Under the pieces are notes generated by a model. The model was not told the origin of the DNA. It saw only the letters and a list, made by a program, of their open reading frames with translations, and did not search any database. Below, piece by piece: positions 30,602 through 39,003 of a DNA stretch of 64,000 bases. This stretch comes from Deltaproteobacteria bacterium (lineage in GTDB: Bacteria; Myxococcota_A; UBA9160; PR03), in the NCBI GenBank assembly GCA_035063765.1, contig JAPSFT010000004.1:62001-126000 (forward strand). The letters run 5' to 3'. Every line of letters starts with the position of its first letter. Position 1 is the stretch's first letter. A program made the translations under genes and the position numbers.

Positions 30602-30657
30602 CGGACCGATAGTCCCCATCGGCGTGCCGCTCCGACCGTGGGGGACTGATTCGGTCG
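30602..30657. promoter_or_regulatory. Long imperfect inverted repeat in a divergent promoter region
   Basis: GACCGA-T-AGTCCCC (30604-30617) pairs with GGGGACT-GAT-TCGGTC (30641-30656), giving 13 matched pairs with small bulges around a 23-base centre. It lies 24 bases upstream of the small XRE gene and 130 bases upstream of the NtrC-type gene. It could be an operator for either regulator or a leader hairpin. Confidence 0.35.
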
Positions 30658-30680
30658 GGGTGGCAGGGGAGGACCCGAGG

Positions 30681-30941
30681 GTGCCGCGCAACAACGTCCA
30701 GCGTACGCGCGAAGCACTGATGATGAGCAAGGCGGAGCTGGCCCGAAAGGCGGGCCTCTCCACCTTGACGATCGATCGCGTCGAGGCGGGGCGCCCGTGC
30801 CGGCTCGACACCAAGCGAAAGATCCTCCTGGCTCTCGGCAAGCGGGTCTCGGACAAGGACGAGATCTTCAGCGCCGAGGCAGGAGCAGGGGCCCCCCCGC
30901 TCTCGATCACCGCCGTCTCGGAAGGCGATCACGCCCACTAG
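30681..30941 (+). CDS. Small XRE-type regulator upstream of pilM
   Basis: 86 residues. A single helix-turn-helix domain (about 14-58, MSKAELARKAGLSTLTIDRV then EAGRPCRLDTKRKILLALG) is followed by SDKDEIF and an Ala/Gly-rich tail. The compact form without a sensor domain suggests a dedicated repressor or activator of the adjacent pilMNOPQ operon, 26 bases downstream in the same direction (inference). GTG 30681 is chosen because GGAGGACCCGAGG precedes it and because homology-like sequence starts just after. A 13-pair inverted repeat ends 24 bases upstream. Confidence 0.8.
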   Translation: MPRNNVQRTREALMMSKAELARKAGLSTLTIDRVEAGRPCRLDTKRKILLALGKRVSDKDEIFSAEAGAGAPPLSITAVSEGDHAH

Positions 30942-30967
30942 CTCTTGGGGCGCGAGGAGAGGGGTCC

Positions 30968-32041
30968 GTGCAGATCGTTCCGCGACTTCGCTCGAAGTCC
31001 ATCGTCGGTCTCGACATCGGCTCGTCCTGCGTGAAGGCCGTCGAGGTCGTCCCGCGCGGGGACGGCTTCGAGCTGGCGCACCTCGGGATCGCGCCGCTCC
31101 CGCACGACGCGATCGTCGACGGGGCCTTCCTCAACTCCGGCGCGATCGCCGACGCGATCCGCGAGGCGCTCGGAAAGTCGGGCAGCAAGGCCAAGCACGT
31201 GGCCGCGGCGGTGTCGGGCCACTCGGTGATCGTCAAGAAGATCTCGGTGCCGGCCATGACGGTGGAGGAGCTCGAGGAGAGCATCCGCTGGGAGGCCGAG
31301 CAGTACATCCCCTTCGACGTCAACGAGGTGAACCTCGACTTCGAGGTGATCCAGCACGGCGATGCCGACCGGCCGATGGAGGTGCTGCTGGTCGCCGCCA
31401 AGCGCGACCTGATCGACGACTACGTGAACCTGATCGGCGAGGCCGGACTCACGCCCTCGGTGATCGACGTGGCCGGCTTCGCCGTGGAGAACGCCTTCGA
31501 GGCCAACTACGAGCCGGGCCCGGAGGACGTGGTCGCGGTGATCAACATCGGGGCCCAGGTCACCAACATCAACGTGGTGTCGGGCGGGGTGCCCGCCTTC
31601 ACCCGTGACGTCTCCACGGGTGGCAACCAGTACACCGCCGAAATCCAGCGCGCGCTCTCGATCAGCTTCGACGAGGCCGAGCGGATCAAGATCGGCGAGC
31701 CGTCGGCGCGCGAGAGCCAGGACGTCGTGCCCCAGGAGGTCGAGCAGGCGATGCGCTCGGTCACCAACAACCTGGTGGGCGAGATCGCGCGCTCGCTCGA
31801 CTTCTTCTCGGCGACCGCTGCCGACACCCGGATCCAGCGCCTGGTGCTGGCCGGCGGGTCGGCGCGGGTGCCTGGCATCGACACGGTGTTCCGCGAGCGG
31901 ACGGGGCTCTCGGTCGAGATCCTGAACCCGCTCCACAAGATGATGCCGTCGAACCGCTTCGATCCCGAGTTCCTGGCCCAGGTCGGGCCGTCGCTCGGGG
32001 TGGGTGTCGGCCTGGCGCTGCGGAGGGTGGACGAGTCGTGA
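30968..32041 (+). CDS. pilM: PilM, cytoplasmic actin-like pilus protein
   Basis: 357 residues with an FtsA/actin-like fold. It carries VGLDIGSSCVKAVEV, phosphate-1 type, at the start, INIGAQVTNINVV as phosphate 2 and LVLAGGSARVPGID as the adenosine motif. PilM binds the cytoplasmic N-terminus of PilN and links the alignment complex to PilB and PilC. The GTG start at 30968 is chosen because GAGGAGAGGGGTCC precedes it. It overlaps pilN by four bases (GTGA). Confidence 0.95.
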   Translation: MQIVPRLRSKSIVGLDIGSSCVKAVEVVPRGDGFELAHLGIAPLPHDAIVDGAFLNSGAIADAIREALGKSGSKAKHVAAAVSGHSVIVKKISVPAMTVEELEESIRWEAEQYIPFDVNEVNLDFEVIQHGDADRPMEVLLVAAKRDLIDDYVNLIGEAGLTPSVIDVAGFAVENAFEANYEPGPEDVVAVINIGAQVTNINVVSGGVPAFTRDVSTGGNQYTAEIQRALSISFDEAERIKIGEPSARESQDVVPQEVEQAMRSVTNNLVGEIARSLDFFSATAADTRIQRLVLAGGSARVPGIDTVFRERTGLSVEILNPLHKMMPSNRFDPEFLAQVGPSLGVGVGLALRRVDES

Positions 32042-32679
32042 TCCGCATCAACCTTCTCCCCGTTCGCGAAGCGCGCCGCAAGGCGGGCGTGCGCCAGCAG
32101 ATGATGCTGCTGGCCGCGAGCCTGGTCGGCGCGGTGCTCCTGGCCGGTGTCGTCCAGGTCTGGATGATGGGCCGCATCTCGGCGACGCGCGGGCGCGTGG
32201 CGGCGCTCGAGAAGCAGCTCGAGCAGTTCAAGCCGCAGCAGGAGCAGGTGGCCAAGTTCAAGGCCAAGAAGGCCGAGATCGAGCAGAAGCTCGCGGTGAT
32301 CGAGAACCTCGAGCGCTCGCGCTCCGGCCCGGTCCACATCATGGACGAGCTGGCCTCGCACATTCCCGAACGGGTCTGGCTGAACGACCTGAACGCCGAC
32401 AACGGCCAGATCGCGCTCGGCGGCATGAGCCTCGACAACGAGCTGGTCGCGCTCTTCCTGCGGGCGCTCGACGACTCGCCGTACTTCGCGCGGGTGGAGC
32501 TCGAGTCGACCGAGCTGAAGCTGGTCGACTCGCTCAAGCTCAACACCTTCCAGATCCGTGCGGCGCTCGAGTCGCCCGACCAGCCCTACGGCGAGCAGGC
32601 GCCGGCGGCGGCCGCGCCCGCCAAGGGCCAGCCGGCCAGGAAGCCCCCGGGCCGCGGCGCCGCCGCGGCGGCGCAGTAG
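32038..32679 (+). CDS. pilN: PilN, inner-membrane alignment protein
   Basis: 213 residues. The conserved cytoplasmic peptide IRINLLPVREARRK at the very N-terminus is the PilM-binding motif. It is followed by one membrane helix (about 22-44), a coiled coil (about 48-90) and a ferredoxin-like periplasmic domain. The C-terminus is Ala/Pro/Lys-rich, without structure. It pairs with PilO. The GTG start overlaps pilM. Confidence 0.93.
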   Translation: MIRINLLPVREARRKAGVRQQMMLLAASLVGAVLLAGVVQVWMMGRISATRGRVAALEKQLEQFKPQQEQVAKFKAKKAEIEQKLAVIENLERSRSGPVHIMDELASHIPERVWLNDLNADNGQIALGGMSLDNELVALFLRALDDSPYFARVELESTELKLVDSLKLNTFQIRAALESPDQPYGEQAPAAAAPAKGQPARKPPGRGAAAAAQ

Positions 32680-32692
32680 GAGGAGCCGGGTC

Positions 32693-33370
32693 ATGAACCT
32701 CGGACTCGACCAGATCACGACCAGGCTCGAGGCCTTCACCAAGCTGCCGCGGGCCTACCGGATGGCCGCCATTCCGGTCCTGTGCGCCCTCGTGCTCGGC
32801 CTCTACGGCTTCCTGCTCTACAAGCCGGCCAGTGCCTCGCTGGAGCAGGTCGCGGCCAAGGAGCGCAATCTCCAGCGCCAGGTGAGCGAGGTCCGCGCGA
32901 TCGTCGCCAACCTGGCGGCCTTTGAGCAGGAGCTCTCCGACCTCGAGCAGAAGCTCAAGCTCGCGCTGCGCCAGCTGCCGGACAGCAAGGAGCTGCCGGT
33001 GCTGCTCACCGACATCTCGAGCCTGGGCAAGGACGCGGGCCTCGAGTTCAAGCTCTTCAAGCCGAAGGCGGAGGTCGTGCGCGACTTCTACGCCGAGGTC
33101 CCGATCGAGATCGAGTTCAGCGGCAGCTACCACGACATCGCGCGCTTCTTCGACAAGGTCTCGAAGCTGCCGCGGATCGTGAACGTGAACCGTATGGTGA
33201 TGAAGCTCGCCGATGCCGATACCCAGTCGACGGTGCTGAACGTGAGCGGCGAGGCGACCACGTTCCGGTTCATCGAGCAGCCGGCGGCGCCCGCCCAGCC
33301 GGGTGCGCATCCGGCGGGCAAGGCGCCGCGGGCCGCTTCGGCCGCCCGGCCGCAGGGGGGACGCTCGTGA
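32693..33370 (+). CDS. pilO: PilO, inner-membrane alignment protein
   Basis: 225 residues: a short cytoplasmic part, one membrane helix (about 25-45), a coiled coil rich in Glu, Gln and Leu (about 52-95) and a periplasmic domain with FSGSYHDIARFFDKVSKLPR, a signature of PilO. The tail is Ala/Pro/Gly-rich. It forms a heterodimer with PilN and binds PilP. The ATG follows TAGGAGGAGCCGGGTC and overlaps the pilP start by four bases. Confidence 0.93.
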   Translation: MNLGLDQITTRLEAFTKLPRAYRMAAIPVLCALVLGLYGFLLYKPASASLEQVAAKERNLQRQVSEVRAIVANLAAFEQELSDLEQKLKLALRQLPDSKELPVLLTDISSLGKDAGLEFKLFKPKAEVVRDFYAEVPIEIEFSGSYHDIARFFDKVSKLPRIVNVNRMVMKLADADTQSTVLNVSGEATTFRFIEQPAAPAQPGAHPAGKAPRAASAARPQGGRS

Positions 33371-33930
33371 AGGCATGGGTCCTCGGAGGACTGCTCGCTG
33401 CGCTCGTGCTCGGGCCCGGCTGCTCGCGCGAGAACGCGAACGCGCCGACGGTCCAGGACTACGAGCAGAAGCGGGCCGAGCTGATGAAGCGCTCGAAGGG
33501 CCAGGTGGTGCAGCAGCGCGCTGCCAAGCCCGGCGAGCCGGCCGCGCCGCAGGAGGGGCTCGTCGCCGCCGCCGGCGACTACACCTATGTCGCAGCGCCG
33601 GGCCGCCGCGACCCGTTCCGGTCCTTCATCGAGGACCAGAAGCAGCGGCTCGCGAAGACGGAGCGCGGGCCGCTCGAGCAGTTCGACCTGAGCCAGCTCA
33701 CGGTCGTCGCCGTGGTGTGGGGGACCGGCCGTCCCCGCGCGCTCGTCGAGGACCCGTCGGGCCGGGGCTACGTCGTCCAGGTGGGCACGCCGATCGGCAA
33801 GAACGACGGCTCGGTCACCAGCATCAGCGACAACGCCGTCACGGTCCGCGAGACCTACGTGGACTATCTGGGTGCGCAGACCCAGAAGGAAATCGAGATG
33901 CGCACTCGTTCGACGACCCAGGGAGGGTGA
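33367..33930 (+). CDS. pilP: PilP, pilus alignment lipoprotein
   Basis: 187 residues. Signal peptide with lipobox near LGPGCS (Cys19), a disordered linker (about 20-75) that contacts PilNO, and a small beta domain opening with PGRRDPFRSF, the PilP hallmark. VVAVVWGTGRPRALVEDPSG follows, and the domain docks on PilQ. The GTG start overlaps pilO (GTGA). PilQ starts six bases after its stop. Confidence 0.92.
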   Translation: MKAWVLGGLLAALVLGPGCSRENANAPTVQDYEQKRAELMKRSKGQVVQQRAAKPGEPAAPQEGLVAAAGDYTYVAAPGRRDPFRSFIEDQKQRLAKTERGPLEQFDLSQLTVVAVVWGTGRPRALVEDPSGRGYVVQVGTPIGKNDGSVTSISDNAVTVRETYVDYLGAQTQKEIEMRTRSTTQGG

Positions 33931-33936
33931 GGTCCG

Positions 33937-36294
33937 ATGTTCGCCACCGTTCGCGTTCGCTATCGCATGATCGCCGCAGCCAGCGCCTTTGCTGCGCTGT
34001 GGCTCGGCCACGCGTCCGGAGCGGCTACGCCCTCCGCGACGCCCGATGACGCCGGCGCACCGGCCGTCTCGGCCGCTCCGGCGGCCGCGGCGGGCAGCGC
34101 CGCCAAGACCCTGCTCGCGGTGCGCGCCGAGGCGACGCCGCAGGGCATGCTCGTCCACCTCGACGCGGACGGCGCGCTCCAGGGGGTCGAGAGCTTCACG
34201 CTGAGCCAGCCGGCCCGGCTGGTGCTCGACCTGCCCGGCGTGCAGAGCCAGGTCGCCGAGCAGGTGGTCCGGGTCGAGTCCGGCCCCGTCGAACGGATCC
34301 GGGTCGGCCAGCACCAGGGCAAGGTCCGGATCGTGCTCGACGCCGGCGACGACGCCGGGGCCTTCGCGGGCCACCGGCTCGAGTCGCTGGCGGGGGGCAT
34401 GGTCGTGGCCCTCGGTGGGGCCGCTCCGCAGCCCGCGAGCGCGGCACCGGCCACCGGCGGAACGGCGAGCGGGACCGAGGGCGGCGCCTCCTCGACGGCG
34501 GCAGTGCCCGCGACGGGCGGCGCCACCGTGCGCCAGGTCGCCTACGCCAGGGCCGAGGACGTGGATCGCGTCGTGGTGTCGGCCGACCGCGCCGTCGACT
34601 ACCAGGTGATGCGCCCCGACCCGAAGACGCTGATGCTCGTCGTGCCGGGCGCCACGCTTGCGCCCGACGCGGCCACCCGCGTGGCGCCGGAGGGCAAGGG
34701 CCCCGTCGCGCTGGTCAGCGCATTCCAGCAGCCCGACGCGAAGACGCCCGAGGTCCGGATCGTCGTCGAGCGCGCCGCGGGCCTCGAGCCCCAGGTGAGC
34801 CGCGACGGCCACGACATCGTGCTCGCCTTCGAGCACGGGCAGGCCGCGGCGGCGCTGCCGGTGAACGCCGGTGACAAGGCCGGGAAGAAGACGGCGGCGG
34901 CCCCGGCGCCCGCGGCGGCCAAGGCCGTGGCGGCCGCGTCGCTGCCGGCCAACGCGGCCGAGCCCTCGGCGGCGGCCGTCGAGGGCGGCGTCGAGCCGAT
35001 CGACCAGCTCGACGAGGGCGGCCTGCTCGACGGCAAGGAGTACGTCGGGCGCCGCATCAGCCTCGACTTCAAGGACGTGGACATCCGCGACGTGCTGCGC
35101 CTCATCGCGGACGTCTCCGACCTCAACATCATCGCCGGTGACGAGGTGACCGGGAACGTGACCATCCGCCTCGTCGACGTGCCGTGGGACCAGGCGCTCG
35201 ACGTGATCCTGCTGACCAAGGGCCTCGGCTTCGTGCGGGTGGGCAACGTGCTCCGGATCGCACCGGCCGAGATGCTCAAGGCCGAGGAGGAGGCGCGCCT
35301 GCAGGAGCGCCGGGCCAAGGAGAAGCTCGAGGACCTGATCGTGAAGCTCCAGCCCGTGAACTACGCCAAGGTCGGCGAGGTGGCGAAGCTGGTGAAGCGG
35401 CTCCTCACCGCCCGCGGCACCGTGGACGTGGACGAGCGCACCAACACGATCATCATCAAGGACATCCCGGGCGTGATCGACGAGGCCACCGCGCTGGTCA
35501 AGGCGATCGACTCCCAGACGCCGCAGGTGATGATCGAGGCGCGCATCGTCGAGGCATCGCTCGATTTCTCGAAGGAGATCGGCACCGAGTGGGGCTTCGG
35601 GACCCAGCCGGACGAGGACGAGGACGACTTCACGATCGGCGGAATGCGCCCGATCACCTCGCAGGACAGCCAGTTCCCCTTCAACCAGGCCAACAACGCC
35701 GTCGTGACCAACCCGATCACGCTGAACCCGGCCGGCCTCATGAACCTGGGCGCCTTCCTGCTCGACGACCGCGTCAACGTGGACGTCCGCATCGCGGCGG
35801 CCGAGCTCAACGGCGAGGGCAAGGTGATCTCGAGCCCGCGCGTCGTGACCCTCGACAACCGGGAGGCGCTGATCGAGCAGGGTGTCTCGATCCCGTTCCA
35901 GACCTTCGAGAACGGCGACGCCCAGCTCGAGTTCATCGACGCCGTGCTCTCGCTCAAGGTGACGCCGCACATCACCGCCGACCGCAGCATCATCATGGCG
36001 GTCGAGGTGACGCGCAACGCGCCCGACGAGAGCATCGACACGCCGACCGGCTCGCCGGCGATCGCGAAGAACCAGGCCAAGACCGAGACGCTGGTCAAGG
36101 ACGGCCAGACCCTGGTCCTGGGCGGGATCTACGTGATCGAGAAGTCGGAGAGCTCGCAGCGCGTGCCGGGCTTCTGGAAGCTCCCGGTGATCGGGAACGC
36201 CTTCCGGAACTTCGACAACGAGGACTCGCGGCGCGAGCTGCTGATCTTCGTGACGCCCTCGGTGGTGATGCAGGCCGGCGCCGTCGGCGGCTGA
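33937..36294 (+). CDS. pilQ: PilQ, type IV pilus secretin
   Basis: 785 residues. The outer-membrane ring through which the pilus passes. Order of parts: signal peptide (about 1-30), a first AMIN domain that binds peptidoglycan (about 60-165), an Ala/Gly/Thr linker, a second AMIN domain (about 200-300), an Ala/Lys linker, an N0 domain (RISLDFKDVDIRDVLRLIAD from about 372), an N1 domain (DLIVKLQPVNYAKVGEVAKL from about 467) and the secretin core from about 540 to the end, with VPGFWKLPVIGNAFRN and the final LLIFVTPSVV. The length is normal for two AMIN copies. It closes pilMNOPQ and two hairpins follow. Confidence 0.96.
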   Translation: MFATVRVRYRMIAAASAFAALWLGHASGAATPSATPDDAGAPAVSAAPAAAAGSAAKTLLAVRAEATPQGMLVHLDADGALQGVESFTLSQPARLVLDLPGVQSQVAEQVVRVESGPVERIRVGQHQGKVRIVLDAGDDAGAFAGHRLESLAGGMVVALGGAAPQPASAAPATGGTASGTEGGASSTAAVPATGGATVRQVAYARAEDVDRVVVSADRAVDYQVMRPDPKTLMLVVPGATLAPDAATRVAPEGKGPVALVSAFQQPDAKTPEVRIVVERAAGLEPQVSRDGHDIVLAFEHGQAAAALPVNAGDKAGKKTAAAPAPAAAKAVAAASLPANAAEPSAAAVEGGVEPIDQLDEGGLLDGKEYVGRRISLDFKDVDIRDVLRLIADVSDLNIIAGDEVTGNVTIRLVDVPWDQALDVILLTKGLGFVRVGNVLRIAPAEMLKAEEEARLQERRAKEKLEDLIVKLQPVNYAKVGEVAKLVKRLLTARGTVDVDERTNTIIIKDIPGVIDEATALVKAIDSQTPQVMIEARIVEASLDFSKEIGTEWGFGTQPDEDEDDFTIGGMRPITSQDSQFPFNQANNAVVTNPITLNPAGLMNLGAFLLDDRVNVDVRIAAAELNGEGKVISSPRVVTLDNREALIEQGVSIPFQTFENGDAQLEFIDAVLSLKVTPHITADRSIIMAVEVTRNAPDESIDTPTGSPAIAKNQAKTETLVKDGQTLVLGGIYVIEKSESSQRVPGFWKLPVIGNAFRNFDNEDSRRELLIFVTPSVVMQAGAVGG

Positions 36295-36300
36295 TCCACC

Positions 36301-36321
36301 CTCCGGTCCACGCGACCGGAG
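36301..36321 (+). other. 8-bp hairpin just after pilQ
   Basis: CTCCGGTC (36301-36308) pairs exactly with GACCGGAG (36314-36321) around a CACGC loop. It lies seven bases after the pilQ stop and ten before the main terminator. It could stabilise the 3' end of the message or assist termination. Confidence 0.4.
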
Positions 36322-36330
36322 CAAGACCCG

Positions 36331-36370
36331 AGGCGGGGCGGACGGCAGTCCGCCCCGCCTCTCGTTTCTT
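36331..36370 (+). terminator. Rho-independent terminator after pilMNOPQ
   Basis: AGGCGGGGCGGA (36331-36342), loop CGGCAG, TCCGCCCCGCCT (36349-36360) is a perfect 12-bp stem. It is followed by CTCGTTTCTT, a U-rich tail by the standard of this genome. It separates the pilus operon from aroK-aroB and is the clearest terminator in the window. Confidence 0.85.
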
Positions 36371-36375
36371 ATACT
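36370..36375 (+). promoter_or_regulatory. Possible -10 box for a near-leaderless aroK-aroB message
   Basis: TATACT lies nine bases before the ATG at 36384, right after the terminator. Transcription from it would begin one to three bases before the ATG. No ribosome binding site is seen in that interval, which fits a leaderless start. A -35 element could not be recognised, as its place is taken by the terminator stem. Confidence 0.3.
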
Positions 36376-36383
36376 GGCGCGCC

Positions 36384-38072
36384 ATGTCGGGGGCGACGAT
36401 CTGGCTGGTGGGCGCGATGGGCGCCGGGAAGTCGGCGGTGGGCGCACGCCTGGCCGAGCGCCTCGGCCTCGCCTTCGCGGATGCGGACCTCGAGGTGGAG
36501 CGCACGGCCGGCGCGCGGATCCCGGAGATCTTCGCGCGCGAGGGCGAGGCGGGCTTCCGCGCGCGCGAGCGGCGTGCGATCGAGGCGCTGGCAGGAAGCG
36601 CGGTCGTGGTGGCGCTCGGCGGCGGGGCCATCGCCCAGCCCGGCGCGCCCGAGCGGCTTGCCGCGAGCGGCACGGTCGTCTGGCTGCGCGCGCGCCCCGA
36701 GACCCTCGCGGCCCGGATCGGCGACGCCGCCGGGCGCCCGCTGCTGGCGGGCCTCGACGCGCACGGGCGCCGCGCGCGGCTGCGGGCGTTGCTCGCAGAG
36801 CGCTCGCCCTGCTATGCGACGGCGACGATCGCCGTCGACACCGACGGGCTCGCGCCCGGCGCCGTCGCGGCCCGGATCGCAGCCTTGCTGCAGGGACGGC
36901 CGGAGGGAGCGGAGCGGATGGAAGGGGCGGCCACGGCACGCACGGTCCGGGTGGAGCTCGGCGCGCGGAGCTACGAGATCCACCTGGGGTTCGAGACGCT
37001 CGACCAGGCCGGGCCCGCGATCGCCGCCTGCACGAAGGCGCGCCGCGCGGCGATCGTGACCGTGCCCGAGGTGGGCCGGCGCTACGCGCCGCGGCTCGAG
37101 CGGAGCCTGCGGGAGGCCGGCCTCCGGGTGCGCCGGCTCCTGGTCCCCGACGGCGAGCGCGCCAAGAGCTTCACCTGGGCCCAGCGGCTCTACGGCGCCC
37201 TCCTCGACTTCGAGGCCGACCGCGGCACCGTCGTGGTCGCGCTCGGGGGCGGCGTCGTCGGCGATCTCGCCGGCTTCGTCGCCGCCACCTGGATGCGGGG
37301 CGTGCCCTTCGTCCAGGTGCCGACGACGCTCCTCGCGATGGCCGACGCCAGCGTCGGCGGGAAGGTGGCGGTGGACCTGCCGCGCGGGAAGAACCTGGTG
37401 GGGGCCTTCCACCAGCCCCGCGTGGTCTGGATGGACCTTGCGACCCTGCGCAGCCTGCCGCTCCGCCAGCGCGCCGCGGGCCTGGCCGAGATGATCAAGC
37501 ACGGCGCGATCCGGGACGCGGCCCTCTTCGAGCGCTTCGAGCGCGACGTGGAGGGCGTCCTCGCCCTCGAGCCCGCGCCGACGCTCGACCTCCTCGCCCG
37601 CTCCTGCGCGATCAAGGCGGAGATCGTGAGCCAGGACGAGCGCGAGGCGGGCCTGCGCATGCTCCTCAACTTCGGGCACACCCTGGCCCACGCCGTCGAG
37701 ACCCTGAGCGGGTACCGGCGGATCCTGCACGGCGAGGCGGTGGCGCTCGGGATGGCGTTCGCGGCGCGCCGCTCGGAGTCGCTGGGCCACGCCCCCGCCG
37801 GGACCGCCGATCGCCTGGAGGCCCTGCTCGAGCGGGCCGGCCTTCCCACCCGGCCGCCGGCCTTCCCGCGCCGGGCTTATCTCTCGGCGCTGCGTGTCGA
37901 TAAGAAGCGCACGGACGCGCACGTCCGCTTCGTCGTCTTGCGCGGGATCGGCCGGGCCGACACCGTCCCGCTGACGCCCGCCGAGATCCTGCCGAGGGAT
38001 TTCGGCGCGCGTGCGGTGGGGAGGGGCCGGGCCGGTTCGGAGCAAGGGCCCGCGCGGCGGCGACGAAGGTGA
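36384..38072 (+). CDS. aroK-aroB: AroK-AroB fusion: shikimate kinase and 3-dehydroquinate synthase
   Basis: One 562-residue frame. Residues 1-172 are shikimate kinase: Walker A GAMGAGKS at 10-17, the shikimate-binding DADLEVERTAG and the GGGAI motif. Residues 185-545 are 3-dehydroquinate synthase, an NAD- and metal-dependent enzyme: GGGVVGDLAGFVAATWMRG, the Lys/Glu segment VGGKVAVDLPRGKNLVGAFH, MIKHG and the metal-binding LNFGHTLAHAVE and LHGEAVALGM. These are two steps of the shikimate pathway. ATG 36918 (residue 179), with GGAGGGAGCGGAGCGG before it, could restart AroB alone. The Arg-rich tail adds about 20 residues. The gene follows pilQ, as in many proteobacteria, but a terminator intervenes. 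Confidence 0.92.
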   Translation: MSGATIWLVGAMGAGKSAVGARLAERLGLAFADADLEVERTAGARIPEIFAREGEAGFRARERRAIEALAGSAVVVALGGGAIAQPGAPERLAASGTVVWLRARPETLAARIGDAAGRPLLAGLDAHGRRARLRALLAERSPCYATATIAVDTDGLAPGAVAARIAALLQGRPEGAERMEGAATARTVRVELGARSYEIHLGFETLDQAGPAIAACTKARRAAIVTVPEVGRRYAPRLERSLREAGLRVRRLLVPDGERAKSFTWAQRLYGALLDFEADRGTVVVALGGGVVGDLAGFVAATWMRGVPFVQVPTTLLAMADASVGGKVAVDLPRGKNLVGAFHQPRVVWMDLATLRSLPLRQRAAGLAEMIKHGAIRDAALFERFERDVEGVLALEPAPTLDLLARSCAIKAEIVSQDEREAGLRMLLNFGHTLAHAVETLSGYRRILHGEAVALGMAFAARRSESLGHAPAGTADRLEALLERAGLPTRPPAFPRRAYLSALRVDKKRTDAHVRFVVLRGIGRADTVPLTPAEILPRDFGARAVGRGRAGSEQGPARRRRR

Positions 38073-38083
38073 GGAGGCCGGAC

Positions 38084-38632
38084 TTGGAGCAGGCGGAGGC
38101 CCTGGAGGGCCCGGGACACGCCGGCGTCGTCGACGCCGCGCTGGTGGCGCGCGCCCTGGCGCTGCTCGACCGGGGGCTCACCGCCGACGCGCGCGCGCTG
38201 CTCGCCGGCGCCCTCGACGACGGCGCTGCGGCTCCGGGTGGCGAGCCGGAGGCGCGCGCGGCCGCCGAAGCGGCCTTCGTCCGCCTGCACGACACCGAGC
38301 TCGAGAGCGCCTTCGACGACGCGCACCCCGAGACCGACGCGATGATCGACGCCGACGGGATCGCCTTCGAGGCGATCCTGCGCGCGCGGCTCGACGAGCC
38401 CGAGAGCGTGCCGCTGCCGTCACCGGATTCGCCCTTCCACACCCGCACGATGGCGGACCTGCTCGAGCGCCAGGGCGACCTCGAGAGCGCGCACGTGATC
38501 CGCTCGGCGCTCGGCGCCGCGCCCGCGCTCGCTTCCGCCGACCCCGCGCGGGATGTCGATGCGGCGGCGCGCGCACGAACCATCCAGACCCTCGAGCGCT
38601 GGCTCGCCCGGCTGCGAGGAGGAAACGCATGA
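38084..38632 (+). CDS. Small TPR-like protein
   Basis: 182 residues, helical, Ala/Leu/Glu-rich. An N-terminal helix pair (ALVARALALLDRGLTADARA) and a C-terminal one (TRTMADLLERQGDLESAHVI) fit the tetratricopeptide pattern. A disordered acidic middle lies between them. No signal peptide or membrane helix is seen, so it is presumably cytoplasmic and acts through protein contacts. The TTG at 38084 has GGAGG six bases upstream and is preferred to a GTG at 38069, which has no such site. It overlaps the next gene by four bases. The TPR motif of the larger protein three kilobases on suggests the two act together (inference). Confidence 0.65.
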   Translation: MEQAEALEGPGHAGVVDAALVARALALLDRGLTADARALLAGALDDGAAAPGGEPEARAAAEAAFVRLHDTELESAFDDAHPETDAMIDADGIAFEAILRARLDEPESVPLPSPDSPFHTRTMADLLERQGDLESAHVIRSALGAAPALASADPARDVDAAARARTIQTLERWLARLRGGNA

Positions 38633-39003
38633 ACTTCGAGCCCGTCCTGCGCAGGATGATCGACGGCGTGCCGGGTGCGATCGGCATCGCGCTGATGGGG
38701 AGCGACGGGATCCCGATCGCCGAGCACTACGCACCCGAGGCGGGTGCTGCCGCGGCCGACGGCGAGGTGGCGGCCGCCGGCGTCGAGTTCGGGCGCATCC
38801 TCGACGAGATCCGCAAGGCCTCCGACGCGATCGCGGGCGGCCGCCTCGACGAGGCGGTGATCGGCCTCGGCCGCTTCTGGCTGCTGTTCCGGGTCGTGGA
38901 CGAGGAGCTCTTCGTGGTGGCGGCGCTCGAGCCGCGCGGGAACCTCGGCAAGGCCCGCTTCCTGATGCGCCGCCACCTCCTCGAGCTGCAGCAGGAGCTG
39001 TAG
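38629..39003 (+). CDS. Roadblock/LC7 domain protein
   Basis: 124 residues, one Roadblock/LC7 domain. VLRRMIDGVPGAIGIALMGS then DGIPIAEHY is the strand-turn-strand start, and a long helix (FGRILDEIRKASDAIAGG) and a final strand region FWLLFRVVDEELFVVAALE follow. MglB, the polarity switch GAP of myxobacteria, has this fold and works with a small GTPase. No MglA-like GTPase is in this window. ATG overlaps the preceding stop (ATGA) and GAGGAGGAAACGC precedes it. The domain suggests a regulator of polarity or motility linked to the pili nearby, which is inference. Confidence 0.8.
   Translation: MNFEPVLRRMIDGVPGAIGIALMGSDGIPIAEHYAPEAGAAAADGEVAAAGVEFGRILDEIRKASDAIAGGRLDEAVIGLGRFWLLFRVVDEELFVVAALEPRGNLGKARFLMRRHLLELQQEL

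Noticed and set aside
30473-30680. A sigma-54 promoter for the pilus regulators
   Set aside because: TGGCAG occurs twice, but no TTGC element follows at the required spacing.
30473-30910. A 146-codon N-terminal extension of the NtrC-type regulator
   Set aside because: The extension overlaps the divergent XRE gene and has no homology-like content. The receiver domain begins at GTG 30472 with a ribosome binding site.
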